A program made the translations under genes and the position numbers. Below, piece after piece: positions 8,393 to 15,645 of a stretch of DNA of 23,291 nucleotides. The stretch covers positions 1-23,291 of the forward strand of contig DMCN01000066.1 of the NCBI GenBank assembly GCA_003445795.1. The letters are read 5' to 3'. Below the pieces are notes generated by a model. It was given only the letters and a program-made list of their open reading frames with translations. It ran no database searches and was not told where the DNA came from. The stretch is from Gallionellaceae bacterium (GTDB lineage Bacteria; Pseudomonadota; Gammaproteobacteria; Burkholderiales; Gallionellaceae). The stretch's first letter is position 1. Each line of letters starts with the position of its first letter.

Positions 8393-10069
8393 CTAGGCTG
8401 ACTTGCTTAACCGGAAGGTGACTTTGCCGTCCCTGTTATCGCTCAACTCCAGACGGTAGCCGGACTGCGTCGCCCAGCGTGCCACCTGATACAGGCCGAC
8501 GCCCATGCCGTCCTCGGAAGGCACGATGGTCCGCAGCAGTTGATTGGCGATGCGGCCCGGGATGGCGCTGCCGCCATCGCTGATGCTGAGACTGAACGGT
8601 TCCCGCTCCAGCGTGACCCTGATGGGGATGCCCGGTTCGTTCTGGCGTTTCTTGCACGCGTTGTCGATGAGGTTGTCGGCGACACAGTCGAACAGCGGTG
8701 CCGGGATCAGCCGGTCATCCAGCCCCTTGGGCACGTTCCACAACAGATCGCGGTGCGGATGGCGCTGGCGCACTCCTTCCCACCAGGTCGCCAGCGGCAG
8801 TTCGACCACTTCGTCCTGTGTCTGCGGCGTCTTCAGCTTGGCCAGCACCGATTCGATACGCTGTGTGAGCACCGGCAACTGGCGCTGCAATATCGGCAGG
8901 GACTTTTCCGGCTGGTGCTGCGCGACCGAGGTCAGCGCGAACAGCGATTGCAGCATGTTCTTGAGGTCGTGGGTCAGGCGCGCGCCGGTCTCGTAGATGG
9001 TCTGCTGGCGGGTGATCTCGCGCAGGGACTGTTCGCGCCGCTTGGCCTGATAGAAATGGCCGAGCAACTGGGTGAGCAGTCGCACATGCAGCAGCACGGT
9101 CGGCGAAACCGCCTGACGGATGAATATGGTCAGGCTCAGATCCTGGTCGGACATCTCGATGCGGTGCTGGCTGGACACCCCCAGGGTGCCGTGTCCGCAG
9201 TCCGATACCCACGACAGACCGGATATCCAGGGCATCTCGGTCAGATACTCGGTCGCATGGGCGAGGAAGGCTTCCGGATTCTGCTCCTGCCGTGCCGCAT
9301 CGGCGAGTCGCTCCAGCCAGATCTCCAGCGGCGTGCCGATACTCAGCAGATAGCGCGAGAACAGGGTCTGAAAGCCCGAGAATCCCTTGCGCGGATTCCA
9401 CAGCCAGCCCAGCGTGAGCAGCATGACGGCAATGATGAACATGGTGCGCATCAGCGCATCGAGATACGCGATCTTGCCCAATGTCATGAAGGCGAGACTG
9501 CCCAGCACCAGCAGGGTCAGCAGGGTGAACAGCAGCAGGATGTAGATGAAATCGACCGCCTGTTCGGATTCCGCCTGTTCGCGTTCGACCGGGATAAGGG
9601 CCATGGCCAGCAGCAGCAGCGGTAGACCGGCATTCATCATGTTGCGCATGACCTCGTCCAGTCCGGGCAAGGCGAACAGCCTGGGCGCGATAAACAGCAC
9701 GAGGATGGCCAGCAGGTAAGCCATCACCAACAGGTAATAAAGACGCTGCCAGCGCGCATGGAAAGCGAACACCCTGCCCCCCACCAGTGCGAACAGCACA
9801 CTCACCCAGAACGCCAGCACCCACCAGTTGAGCGTGAACATGGCAATCAGGCTCAGCGCGATGATGACCGCCGCTCCGCCCGGGCGCAGCTTGCTCTCAC
9901 CGCGCCACAACGGTTGCCACAACAGGAACATGCCCAGATGCATCAACAACAATGATCGCATCCACAGACTCTCCATCCCGACCCAGAGCGCGAGATGCAA
10001 GACGACCAGCATGGCAAAAGATATCCAGCGGCTGGAGCGCATCAATAATCCGAAAGAATCTGTCAGCAT
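8393..10069 (-). CDS. Orphan membrane sensor histidine kinase
   Basis: Two-component sensor kinase of about 558 residues. The first about 225 residues form 6-8 hydrophobic segments (for example WISFAMLVVLHLALWV and IYILLLFTLLTLLVLG). A soluble middle region follows (about 235-335, GAF-like in feel but not assigned). The transmitter domain has the H-box TGARLTHDLKNMLQSL with phosphoacceptor His367, the N-box DNLIDNACKK, and ATP-lid G-boxes SISDGGSAIP and GMGVGLYQVAR. The HDLKN form resembles PrsK/NtrB-like kinases. I start it at the ATG at 10067-10069, with AGGA 8 bases upstream; an in-frame GTG at 10085-10087 is the alternative. No response regulator is adjacent: hrpA follows 52 bases downstream, and a divergent sigma-54-type pilin gene lies upstream. 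Kinase identity is firm. The stimulus and partner are unknown, and control of the pilins is inference. Confidence 0.9.
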   Translation of the reverse strand: MLTDSFGLLMRSSRWISFAMLVVLHLALWVGMESLWMRSLLLMHLGMFLLWQPLWRGESKLRPGGAAVIIALSLIAMFTLNWWVLAFWVSVLFALVGGRVFAFHARWQRLYYLLVMAYLLAILVLFIAPRLFALPGLDEVMRNMMNAGLPLLLLAMALIPVEREQAESEQAVDFIYILLLFTLLTLLVLGSLAFMTLGKIAYLDALMRTMFIIAVMLLTLGWLWNPRKGFSGFQTLFSRYLLSIGTPLEIWLERLADAARQEQNPEAFLAHATEYLTEMPWISGLSWVSDCGHGTLGVSSQHRIEMSDQDLSLTIFIRQAVSPTVLLHVRLLTQLLGHFYQAKRREQSLREITRQQTIYETGARLTHDLKNMLQSLFALTSVAQHQPEKSLPILQRQLPVLTQRIESVLAKLKTPQTQDEVVELPLATWWEGVRQRHPHRDLLWNVPKGLDDRLIPAPLFDCVADNLIDNACKKRQNEPGIPIRVTLEREPFSLSISDGGSAIPGRIANQLLRTIVPSEDGMGVGLYQVARWATQSGYRLELSDNRDGKVTFRLSKSA

Positions 10070-10107
10070 TTCGTCATTCCTGTCCACACTTCGTCATTTT
10101 CTCGTCA
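10070..10107. repeat. Three phased TCGTCA repeats between kinase and pilin genes
   Basis: TTCGTCATT occurs at 10070-10078 and 10090-10098, and a shorter TCGTCA at 10102-10107. Spacings are 20 and 11 bases, close to two and one helical turns. They lie just upstream of, and touching, the kinase ribosome-binding region, and 183-214 bases upstream of the first pilin's -24 element. This could be an activator site. Binding is inference. Confidence 0.4.
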
Positions 10108-10284
10108 CGCGCACTCAGTCTAACCGAATTCCTGCGCCAGTTCTGCGCGAACTTCTGGCTGCAACCCTTTCAATATCAAAGGATAGCCAAACCATGCTCT
10201 ATCTGCATTTGCCGCCCTGTCGGCATCCCGGCGCGGATTGTCTGCCGCACTCCCTGTGTAAAGCCATCCAAAATACTCCATCAT

Positions 10285-10300
10285 TGGCACGAGTATTGCT
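10285..10300 (+). promoter_or_regulatory. Sigma-54 (-24/-12) promoter of first pilin gene
   Basis: TGGCACGAGTATTGCT matches the established RpoN consensus TGGCACG-N4-TTGCW at every defined position. The GG is at 10286-10287 and the GC at 10298-10299, the required 12 bases apart. The predicted transcription start is near 10311, giving a leader of about 48 bases with a GGAG ribosome site at 10345-10348 before the ATG at 10359. The surrounding 10088-10358 gap holds no gene. RpoN itself is encoded in this window at 17564-18994. Confidence 0.88.
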
Positions 10301-10358
10301 GTAATTAGCGCGCAGGTCTAATAAAGCAAACACCGAACCAATCTGGAGAGTACAAAAA

Positions 10359-11069
10359 ATGAAAAGCAACCAATCCGGTTTTACACTGATCGAAATCGCC
10401 ATCGTGTTGGTGATCATCGGCCTGCTGCTCGGCGGCGTGCTGAAAGGTCAGGAACTGATCAATAGCGCCCGGGTGAAGAACCTGGCCACCGACTTCAAGA
10501 ACATTCCGGTATATATCTACGGCTATCAGGACAAGTTCCGCGCACTCCCCGGCGATGACGGCGCTGCCGCCAGCCACGTGATCGGCGCCACCGCTGCCAC
10601 CACCAACGGCACGGTCAGCAACGGCGTCATCGAAGGTCTCTGGGGCAGCGTCGGTAACGGAGACGAATCCTACCTGTTCTGGCAGCACATCCGTCTCGCA
10701 GGTCTGGCGCCCGGCTCCACCACTGTAGGCGCTGTGGATTATCTGCCAACCAACGCGACCGGCGGCACTATCGGCATCCAGAGCGGCACCAGCTGTACCG
10801 CAGCCGGCGCACCTCTCGCTTCTTGCGTAGCAGGCTTCCTGACCCCGATCAAGGACAGCGCCAACAATGCGATTCGCGGCTCCTATGTGATCTGCTCCAG
10901 CGCCATCCTAGGCAAATTCGTCAAGCAGCTCGACCTGCAGATGGACGACGGCAACACTGCTTCCGGCAGTATGATGGCGATGCCCGTGGGCTCTGCGGCA
11001 GCAACATCTGCGACTGCCACGGCAGCCGTCGACGACGCAGCCAGCTATACCGTCTGCATGGGTGTTTGA
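10359..11069 (+). CDS. Type IV pilin-like protein, first of a paralogous pair
   Basis: A 236-residue prepilin. The short class III leader MKSNQSG ends at Gly7 before FTLIEIAIVLVIIGLLLGG. The prepilin peptidase would therefore cut after Gly7, giving an N-methylated Phe1 and the key Glu5 (residue 12). The hydrophobic alpha-1 helix follows, then GQEL, FRALPGDD (60-67), WQHIRLAG and the C-terminal block GKFVKQLDLQMDDGNT (185-200). Four cysteines (146, 156, 179, 233) could form two disulfides, the outer one closing a C-terminal loop around the DDG motif. The protein is larger than a typical major pilin. It has its own sigma-54 promoter upstream and an intrinsic terminator just downstream, so it is monocistronic. 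It could be a major pilin, minor pilin or secretion pseudopilin; no assembly genes are in the window. Confidence 0.88.
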   Translation: MKSNQSGFTLIEIAIVLVIIGLLLGGVLKGQELINSARVKNLATDFKNIPVYIYGYQDKFRALPGDDGAAASHVIGATAATTNGTVSNGVIEGLWGSVGNGDESYLFWQHIRLAGLAPGSTTVGAVDYLPTNATGGTIGIQSGTSCTAAGAPLASCVAGFLTPIKDSANNAIRGSYVICSSAILGKFVKQLDLQMDDGNTASGSMMAMPVGSAAATSATATAAVDDAASYTVCMGV

Positions 11070-11092
11070 TCAGAACTCCGGCGTGACATCTC

Positions 11093-11117
11093 AAAGCCCG
11101 CTTCGGCGGGCTTTTTT
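11093..11117 (+). terminator. Intrinsic terminator of first pilin gene
   Basis: A perfect six-pair GC stem (GCCCGC, TTCG tetraloop, GCGGGC; 11096-11111) is extended by AAA/TTT pairing and followed by six T residues (11112-11117). It starts 24 bases after the pilin stop. This is a textbook Rho-independent terminator that separates the two pilin genes into distinct units. Confidence 0.93.
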
Positions 11118-11261
11118 ATCGCCCGGATTTTCCGCATAGAGCAAACGGCGATCATCCATATGTCGTCATCCACTGTCCGGACTGCGTCAGTTTTCACGAC
11201 TGCATGGCGCAGAGACCTGCTTTCTGCCCTGATGCGCGGGCAACTCAGCAAGTACCCATGC

Positions 11262-11277
11262 TGGTATAGATGTTGCT
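11262..11277 (+). promoter_or_regulatory. Probable sigma-54 (-24/-12) promoter of second pilin gene
   Basis: TGGTATAGATGTTGCT keeps the invariant GG (11263-11264) and GC (11275-11276) with the same 12-base spacing as the first pilin's promoter. It fits the relaxed consensus TGGYRYR-N4-TTGCW. Predicted transcription starts near 11288, giving a leader of about 31 bases to the ATG at 11319. It is weaker than the upstream copy at positions 4, 6 and 7 of the element. The rest of the 11118-11318 gap holds no gene. Confidence 0.72.
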
Positions 11278-11318
11278 GATAGTTCAGTTATCGAAGTTTG
11301 CAATGTAAAGATTTAACA

Positions 11319-11951
11319 ATGCGGCACAAACAATCCGGCCTTACCCTGCTCGAGGTATCCATCGTGATGGTGATCCTTGGAGTGCTACTCGGCCTGACGC
11401 TGAAAGGGCAGGAACTCGTCAACAATTCCCGCGTAAAGAGTCTCGCCGACGACTTCCGGAGTATCCAGGTCGCCCTGTACGGTTATCAGGACAGGTTTCG
11501 CGCCTTACCGGGCGATGATCGCAATGCTTCCTCGCATCTGCCCGATCCCGGCTCCCCCGTCTACAACGGCAACGGGGACGAGATCATCAACGGCAACTGG
11601 AGTTCGCGTTCGGGAGAGTCGTTCAATCTTTGGCAGCACATCCGTCTGGCCGGATTCATCCAGGGCACGGCCGACACGGGGCTGGACAGCTATGTCCCGC
11701 TCAACACCTCGGGCGGCACCCTTGGCGCATCCGCGTCGATTGCCTCGCCCATCGACGGACTGAAGGGGAACTTCATCATCTGCTCGGACAACATCACTGG
11801 GAAAATGGTCAAGCAACTCGATCTCGCCATGGACGACGGGAACACAGACGGCGGTGCCATGCGAATCGCGCGCGCCAGCGTCGGCGGTTACGGAATCGCC
11901 ACCAATAATATCGACGAGAGCGGCTATTACCTGACCTGTCTGGCCACCTAG
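11319..11951 (+). CDS. Type IV pilin-like protein, second of a paralogous pair
   Basis: A 210-residue prepilin clearly related to the gene at 10359. It has the same seven-residue leader (MRHKQSG, cleavage before LTLLEVSIVMVILG, Glu5 at residue 12) and the same GQEL at 30-33. It also shares FRALPGDD at 60-67, LWQHIRLAG, and GKMVKQLDLAMDDGNT near 161-176. Only two cysteines are present (155 and 207), matching the outer pair of the first pilin, so the C-terminal loop is probably the conserved disulfide. It lacks the roughly 25-residue insertion holding the inner pair. I prefer the ATG at 11319 over TTG at 11298 because it gives the standard short leader and a sensible distance from the sigma-54 promoter. 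The ribosome site is weak. Its stop shares CTAG with the convergent antiporter gene. Confidence 0.86.
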   Translation: MRHKQSGLTLLEVSIVMVILGVLLGLTLKGQELVNNSRVKSLADDFRSIQVALYGYQDRFRALPGDDRNASSHLPDPGSPVYNGNGDEIINGNWSSRSGESFNLWQHIRLAGFIQGTADTGLDSYVPLNTSGGTLGASASIASPIDGLKGNFIICSDNITGKMVKQLDLAMDDGNTDGGAMRIARASVGGYGIATNNIDESGYYLTCLAT

Positions 11952-13927
11952 CCCTTGCGCAGCCGTTTCTCCGCCGCTTCCAGCGTGACCGGCTGGCCCA
12001 GCATCACCAGCACATCGCCCGCGCGCAGCACCATTTCCCCGGCCGGATGGCTGCCTTCCACATTGTGGCGGCGCACGGCATTCACCTCGATGTTGAGTTC
12101 GTCCAGCCTCATCTCTTTCAGGCGTTTGCCGACCGCGGCATCGCCCTCATACAGCAGCACATTCTGGAATCGAGGTTGCAGGCTCTCGGTTTCCTCGCCC
12201 ACTTCCACTTCGGCCTTGGCCGAATCGCGCAGATAGCCGCTGAACATGCTGTAGCGGCGCGCGCGCGATTCCTGCACATGGCGAACGACACGGCTGAGCG
12301 GCACGCCCGACAGCAGCAGGGCCTGTGAGGCCAGCATGACGCTGCCCTCGGTGACTTCGGCGACCACCTCGGCGGCACCCGCCTGTTTGAGCGCTGCGAT
12401 ATGGGTGTCGTCGGCGGTACGCACAACCACCGGCAGGTCGGGGCGTGCGGCCTGGACGTGGTGCAATATCCTGAGCGCGGAATGCTTGTCGTCGTAGGTG
12501 ATGGCCAGCGCCTTGGCGCGCATCAGTCCGGCAGCCAGCAGGACTTCGCGCTTGCCCGCATCGCCGTACACCACGCGTTCCCCGGCCTCTGCCGCTTCGC
12601 GCACGCGGCGCGAATCAAGGTCGAGGGCGATGAAGCTGATGCCCTCCTCGCCGAGGAATTTCGCCAGCGCCTGTCCGCTGCGTCCGTAACCGCAGATGAT
12701 GATGTGCTGGTTGCTGGCCATGCTGCTCACCGCGATCTGGTGCATCTGCATGGCGCGGCTCATCCACTCTTCCGGCGACAGGCGGCGCACGATGATCTCG
12801 GCATGCTGGATCAGGAACGGCGCGATGAGCATGGAGATGAGCATGGCCGCGAGCACGTTCTGCATCACATCGTCCGGCAGCAGATGCACATCGCCCGCCA
12901 GCGTCAGCAGCACGAAGCCGAACTCGCCTGCCTGCGCCAGACCAAGGCCGGTGCGCAGCGCAGCGCCCCATTCGCCCGCGAACGAACGCACCAGCAAAGC
13001 CACCACGGCCGCCTTGAACGGGATGATGATGAGCAGCAATAACAGTATCCAGCCCCAGCCGGCAATCACCGCGTTCATGTCGAGCATCATGCCGATGGTG
13101 ACGAAGAACAAGCCCAGCAGCACATCGCGGAAGGGCTTGATGTCCTCTTCCACCTGGTAGCGGTATTCGGTCTCGGAGATCAGCATGCCCGCAACAAAGG
13201 CGCCCAGCGCCAGCGACAGGCCGGAGAGTTCGGTGAGCCAGGCCATGCCGAGGGTGAACAGCAGCACGTTGAGCATGAACAGTTCGGAGGATTTCTGCCC
13301 CGCGACCAGATGGAACCACGGCCGCAACAGGCGCTGGCCAAAGGTCAGCAATACCGTCAGCAGGATGACCGCCTTGAGCATGGCGATCGAGATGGTGCTG
13401 CTGAGGTCGGCGTTGCTCTCGGCCAATGCCGGGATGACGACGATGAGCGGCACCACGGCCAGATCCTGAAACAGCAGCACGCCCATGATCTTCTGGCCGT
13501 GCGGGGCGTTTAGCTCGGCGCGCTCGACCAGCATCTTGCTGACAATGGCGGTGGAGGACATCGCAAGGATGCCGCCCAGCGCAAGGCCGGCGCGCCAGTC
13601 GATCTCAAAGAACAGCGACGACAGCATCACCAGCACCATGGTCGAAATGACCTGTGCCGAGCCCAGTCCGAACACCACCTTTTTCATCGCGCGCAAACGG
13701 GCCAGACTGAATTCGAGACCGATGCTGAACATCAGGAACACCACGCCAAACTCGGCAAGATGGCGCGTCTCCGGCGCGTCGGGGATCCAGCCCAGCGCGT
13801 GCGGACCGATCATGATGCCGACAAGCAGATAGCCGAGCATCGCGGGCAGACGCAGGATACGGAACAACACCACCACGCCGACGGCAACGGCGAGCAGAAT
13901 GAGGATGAGATGGAGCGAACTGTTCAT
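11948..13927 (-). CDS. Kef-type monovalent cation:proton antiporter with RCK domain
   Basis: CPA2-family inner-membrane transporter of 659 residues, probably K+ (or Na+)/H+ exchange. About 12-13 membrane segments fill residues 1-375. They include the family motif LLFQDLAVVPLIV (QD at 154-155) and the segment SETEYRYQVEEDIKPF, equivalent to the regulatory loop of E. coli KefB/KefC. A cytoplasmic RCK_N (TrkA-N) NAD-binding fold begins at GYGRSGQ (413-419). An RCK_C (TrkA-C) domain closes the protein, with LRAGDVLVMLGQP near the end. No KefF/KefG-type ancillary oxidoreductase gene is adjacent, so glutathione gating cannot be assumed. I use the ATG at 13925-13927; a further in-frame start lies 16 codons upstream but adds no conserved residues. 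It converges on the second pilin gene. Confidence 0.92.
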   Translation of the reverse strand: MNSSLHLILILLAVAVGVVVLFRILRLPAMLGYLLVGIMIGPHALGWIPDAPETRHLAEFGVVFLMFSIGLEFSLARLRAMKKVVFGLGSAQVISTMVLVMLSSLFFEIDWRAGLALGGILAMSSTAIVSKMLVERAELNAPHGQKIMGVLLFQDLAVVPLIVVIPALAESNADLSSTISIAMLKAVILLTVLLTFGQRLLRPWFHLVAGQKSSELFMLNVLLFTLGMAWLTELSGLSLALGAFVAGMLISETEYRYQVEEDIKPFRDVLLGLFFVTIGMMLDMNAVIAGWGWILLLLLIIIPFKAAVVALLVRSFAGEWGAALRTGLGLAQAGEFGFVLLTLAGDVHLLPDDVMQNVLAAMLISMLIAPFLIQHAEIIVRRLSPEEWMSRAMQMHQIAVSSMASNQHIIICGYGRSGQALAKFLGEEGISFIALDLDSRRVREAAEAGERVVYGDAGKREVLLAAGLMRAKALAITYDDKHSALRILHHVQAARPDLPVVVRTADDTHIAALKQAGAAEVVAEVTEGSVMLASQALLLSGVPLSRVVRHVQESRARRYSMFSGYLRDSAKAEVEVGEETESLQPRFQNVLLYEGDAAVGKRLKEMRLDELNIEVNAVRRHNVEGSHPAGEMVLRAGDVLVMLGQPVTLEAAEKRLRKG

Positions 13928-14011
13928 AGACCGATGATGCCATATTTTCAAAAGGGCGCGGCACCCAAAAGGCACTGATATTTACATGGCGACAGAAACC
14001 GTAACGAGCGA

Positions 14012-14099
14012 CTGGAGAGCAAGGCGCACGGAGCACAGGAACCGCAATGTACACAAAGTACATGAGGATTCCGAGCACCGCGCAACGCAGCTATCCAAG
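14012..14099. repeat. Imperfect palindrome, probable dispersed intergenic repeat
   Basis: The centre is ATGTAC-ACAAA-GTACAT (14046-14062). Outward from it the two arms keep pairing with small gaps: GG, TTCC/GGAA, GC, CGG/CCG, GCGC and a terminal CTGGA/TCCA block. Together they span about 88 bases of the 210-base gap between the divergent antiporter and kdsD genes. The composition and hairpin form resemble REP-like intergenic repeats seen in betaproteobacterial genomes. I recall similar sequences but cannot search for them. No gene is evident in it. Confidence 0.55.
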
Positions 14100-14124
14100 C
14101 GCGTAGCAGGTTTATGTCGTCATG

Positions 14125-14130
14125 TATAAT
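14125..14130 (+). promoter_or_regulatory. Candidate -10 element of the kds-lpt operon
   Basis: A perfect TATAAT ends 7 bases before the kdsD ATG at 14138, so a standard start point would fall at or next to the start codon. No convincing -35 hexamer is visible at 16-18 bases, and no Shine-Dalgarno precedes the ATG. The main operon promoter could instead lie further upstream. Confidence 0.45.
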
Positions 14131-14137
14131 CCGCTGC

Positions 14138-15124
14138 ATGAACAAACCGATCACCGCAGCCCCTCATGCCCTCGACCTCGCGCGTCAGGTGCTCAATATC
14201 GAAGCCGATGCCGTCAAGGCACTGGTGCAGCGCATCGACGACAATTTCCTGCAGGCGCTGAACCTCATCCTCGCCTGCAAGGGCCGGGTCATCGTCAGCG
14301 GCATGGGCAAGTCCGGCCACATCGCGCGCAAGATCGCGGCGACCATGTCCAGCACCGGCACCCCCGCCTACTTCGTGCATCCGGGCGAGGCCAGCCACGG
14401 CGACCTCGGCATGGTCACCGCGCAGGACGTGTTCATCGGCCTCTCCTATTCGGGCGAGAGCGAAGAGCTGCTCACCATCGTCCCCGTCCTCAAGCGCCAG
14501 GGCGCGCACCTGATCACGCTGACCGGCAATCCGCAGTCCAGCCTGGCACTGGCTGCCGATGTCCACCTCAACGGCACGGTCGCGCAGGAAGCCTGTCCGA
14601 TGGGGCTCGCCCCCACCGCCAGCACCACCGCCGCGCTCGCGCTGGGCGACGCGCTGGCCGTCGCACTGCTCGATGCCAAGGGTTTCGGCGAGGAGGATTT
14701 CGCGCGTTCCCACCCCGGCGGCAGCCTCGGCCGTCGCCTGCTCACCCATGTGCGCGACGTCATGCACGCCAATGCCAGCATCCCCTCGGTGCGCGAGAGC
14801 GCGACACTAGCCGACGCGGTGCTGGAGATTTCGCGCAAAGGTCTGGGCATGACCGCCATCGTCGACGACAGCAAGCGCCTGCTCGGCATTTACACCGACG
14901 GCGACCTGCGCCGCACACTGGAGAAGAAACTGGATTTCAGCACCACCCCGGTCAGCGAGGTGATGTCTAAAACGCCGCGCCATATCGGTCCTGATGCGCT
15001 GGCGGTCGAAGCGGTACAGTTGATGGAGCAATACAACATCAGCCAACTGGTGGTGGTGGACGCCGACAAAAAACTGGTCGGCGCACTGAACATGCATGAC
15101 CTGCTGAAAGCGAAGGTGATCTGA
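14138..15124 (+). CDS. kdsD: D-arabinose 5-phosphate isomerase
   Basis: Interconverts ribulose 5-phosphate and arabinose 5-phosphate, the first committed step to Kdo for lipopolysaccharide. The protein is 328 residues, the same length as E. coli KdsD. An N-terminal SIS domain carries VSGMGKSGHIARK (about 53-65), HPGEASHGDLGMV (81-93), SYSGESEELL and HPGGSLGRRLL. Two CBS domains follow (about 205-328) with GIYTDGDLRRTLEK and LVGALNMHDLLKA. An earlier in-frame start at 14114 adds eight residues that do not fit the family. The gene opens the kdsD-kdsC-lptCAB operon, and its stop overlaps the kdsC start by one base. A leaderless transcript is possible. Identity is firm. Confidence 0.97.
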   Translation: MNKPITAAPHALDLARQVLNIEADAVKALVQRIDDNFLQALNLILACKGRVIVSGMGKSGHIARKIAATMSSTGTPAYFVHPGEASHGDLGMVTAQDVFIGLSYSGESEELLTIVPVLKRQGAHLITLTGNPQSSLALAADVHLNGTVAQEACPMGLAPTASTTAALALGDALAVALLDAKGFGEEDFARSHPGGSLGRRLLTHVRDVMHANASIPSVRESATLADAVLEISRKGLGMTAIVDDSKRLLGIYTDGDLRRTLEKKLDFSTTPVSEVMSKTPRHIGPDALAVEAVQLMEQYNISQLVVVDADKKLVGALNMHDLLKAKVI

Positions 15125-15645
15125 TGACCCTCGCCGAACGAATCAAACCCCTGCGCCTGGTCGCCTTCGACGTGGATGGCGTGCTCACCGATGGCGGCTT
15201 GTATCTCTCCGACTCGGGCGAGGAGTTCAAGCGATTCAACTCGCTCGACGGTCACGGCCTCAAGATGCTGAAGAACAGCGGCATCGAGCTCGCCATCATC
15301 ACCGGCCGCACTTCGAAATGCGTGGAGATGCGCGCGAAGAACCTCGGCATCACCCGCGTTTATCAGGGTGTGGAAGACAAGCTTGGGGCGATGCAGTCAC
15401 TGCTGACTGACATGACGCTCGCGCCCGAGCAGGCCGCGTTCATGGGCGACGACGTGGTCGACCTGCCGGTGATGCGCCGCGTCGGGCTGGCATTGAGCGT
15501 GCCCGCAGCACCGCAGATCGTGCGCGACCATGCGCACTACATCAGCCAGCGCGCCGCGGGACATGGCGCCGTGCGCGAAGTGTGCGAACTCATCCTCGGC
15601 GCCCAAGGCAATCTGGACGCGCAACTCGCGCCCTATCTGAAGTAA
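15124..15645 (+). CDS. kdsC: 3-deoxy-D-manno-octulosonate 8-phosphate phosphatase
   Basis: HAD-superfamily phosphatase that hydrolyses Kdo-8-phosphate to Kdo. The 173-residue length fits the C0-cap tetrameric KdsC family. HAD motif I is FDVDGVLTDGGLYL, with nucleophile Asp16 and acid/base Asp18. The substrate segment FNSLDGHGLKML follows, then motif II IITGRTSK, the motif III lysine in GVEDKLGAM, and motif IV GDDVVDLPVM. Start and stop codons both overlap neighbours by one base (TGATG at the start, TAATG at the end), so translation is coupled to kdsD and lptC. It is a standard KdsC without fusion. Confidence 0.97.
   Translation: MTLAERIKPLRLVAFDVDGVLTDGGLYLSDSGEEFKRFNSLDGHGLKMLKNSGIELAIITGRTSKCVEMRAKNLGITRVYQGVEDKLGAMQSLLTDMTLAPEQAAFMGDDVVDLPVMRRVGLALSVPAAPQIVRDHAHYISQRAAGHGAVREVCELILGAQGNLDAQLAPYLK

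Noticed and set aside
10088..10358. Small open frames in the kinase-pilin gap as genes
   Set aside because: They lack ribosome sites and protein-like composition, and the region is better explained as a divergent regulatory gap.
11298..11318. TTG start for the second pilin
   Set aside because: It would lengthen the leader peptide to 14 residues and leave only about 10 bases after the predicted sigma-54 start point; the ATG at 11319 gives the standard short leader.
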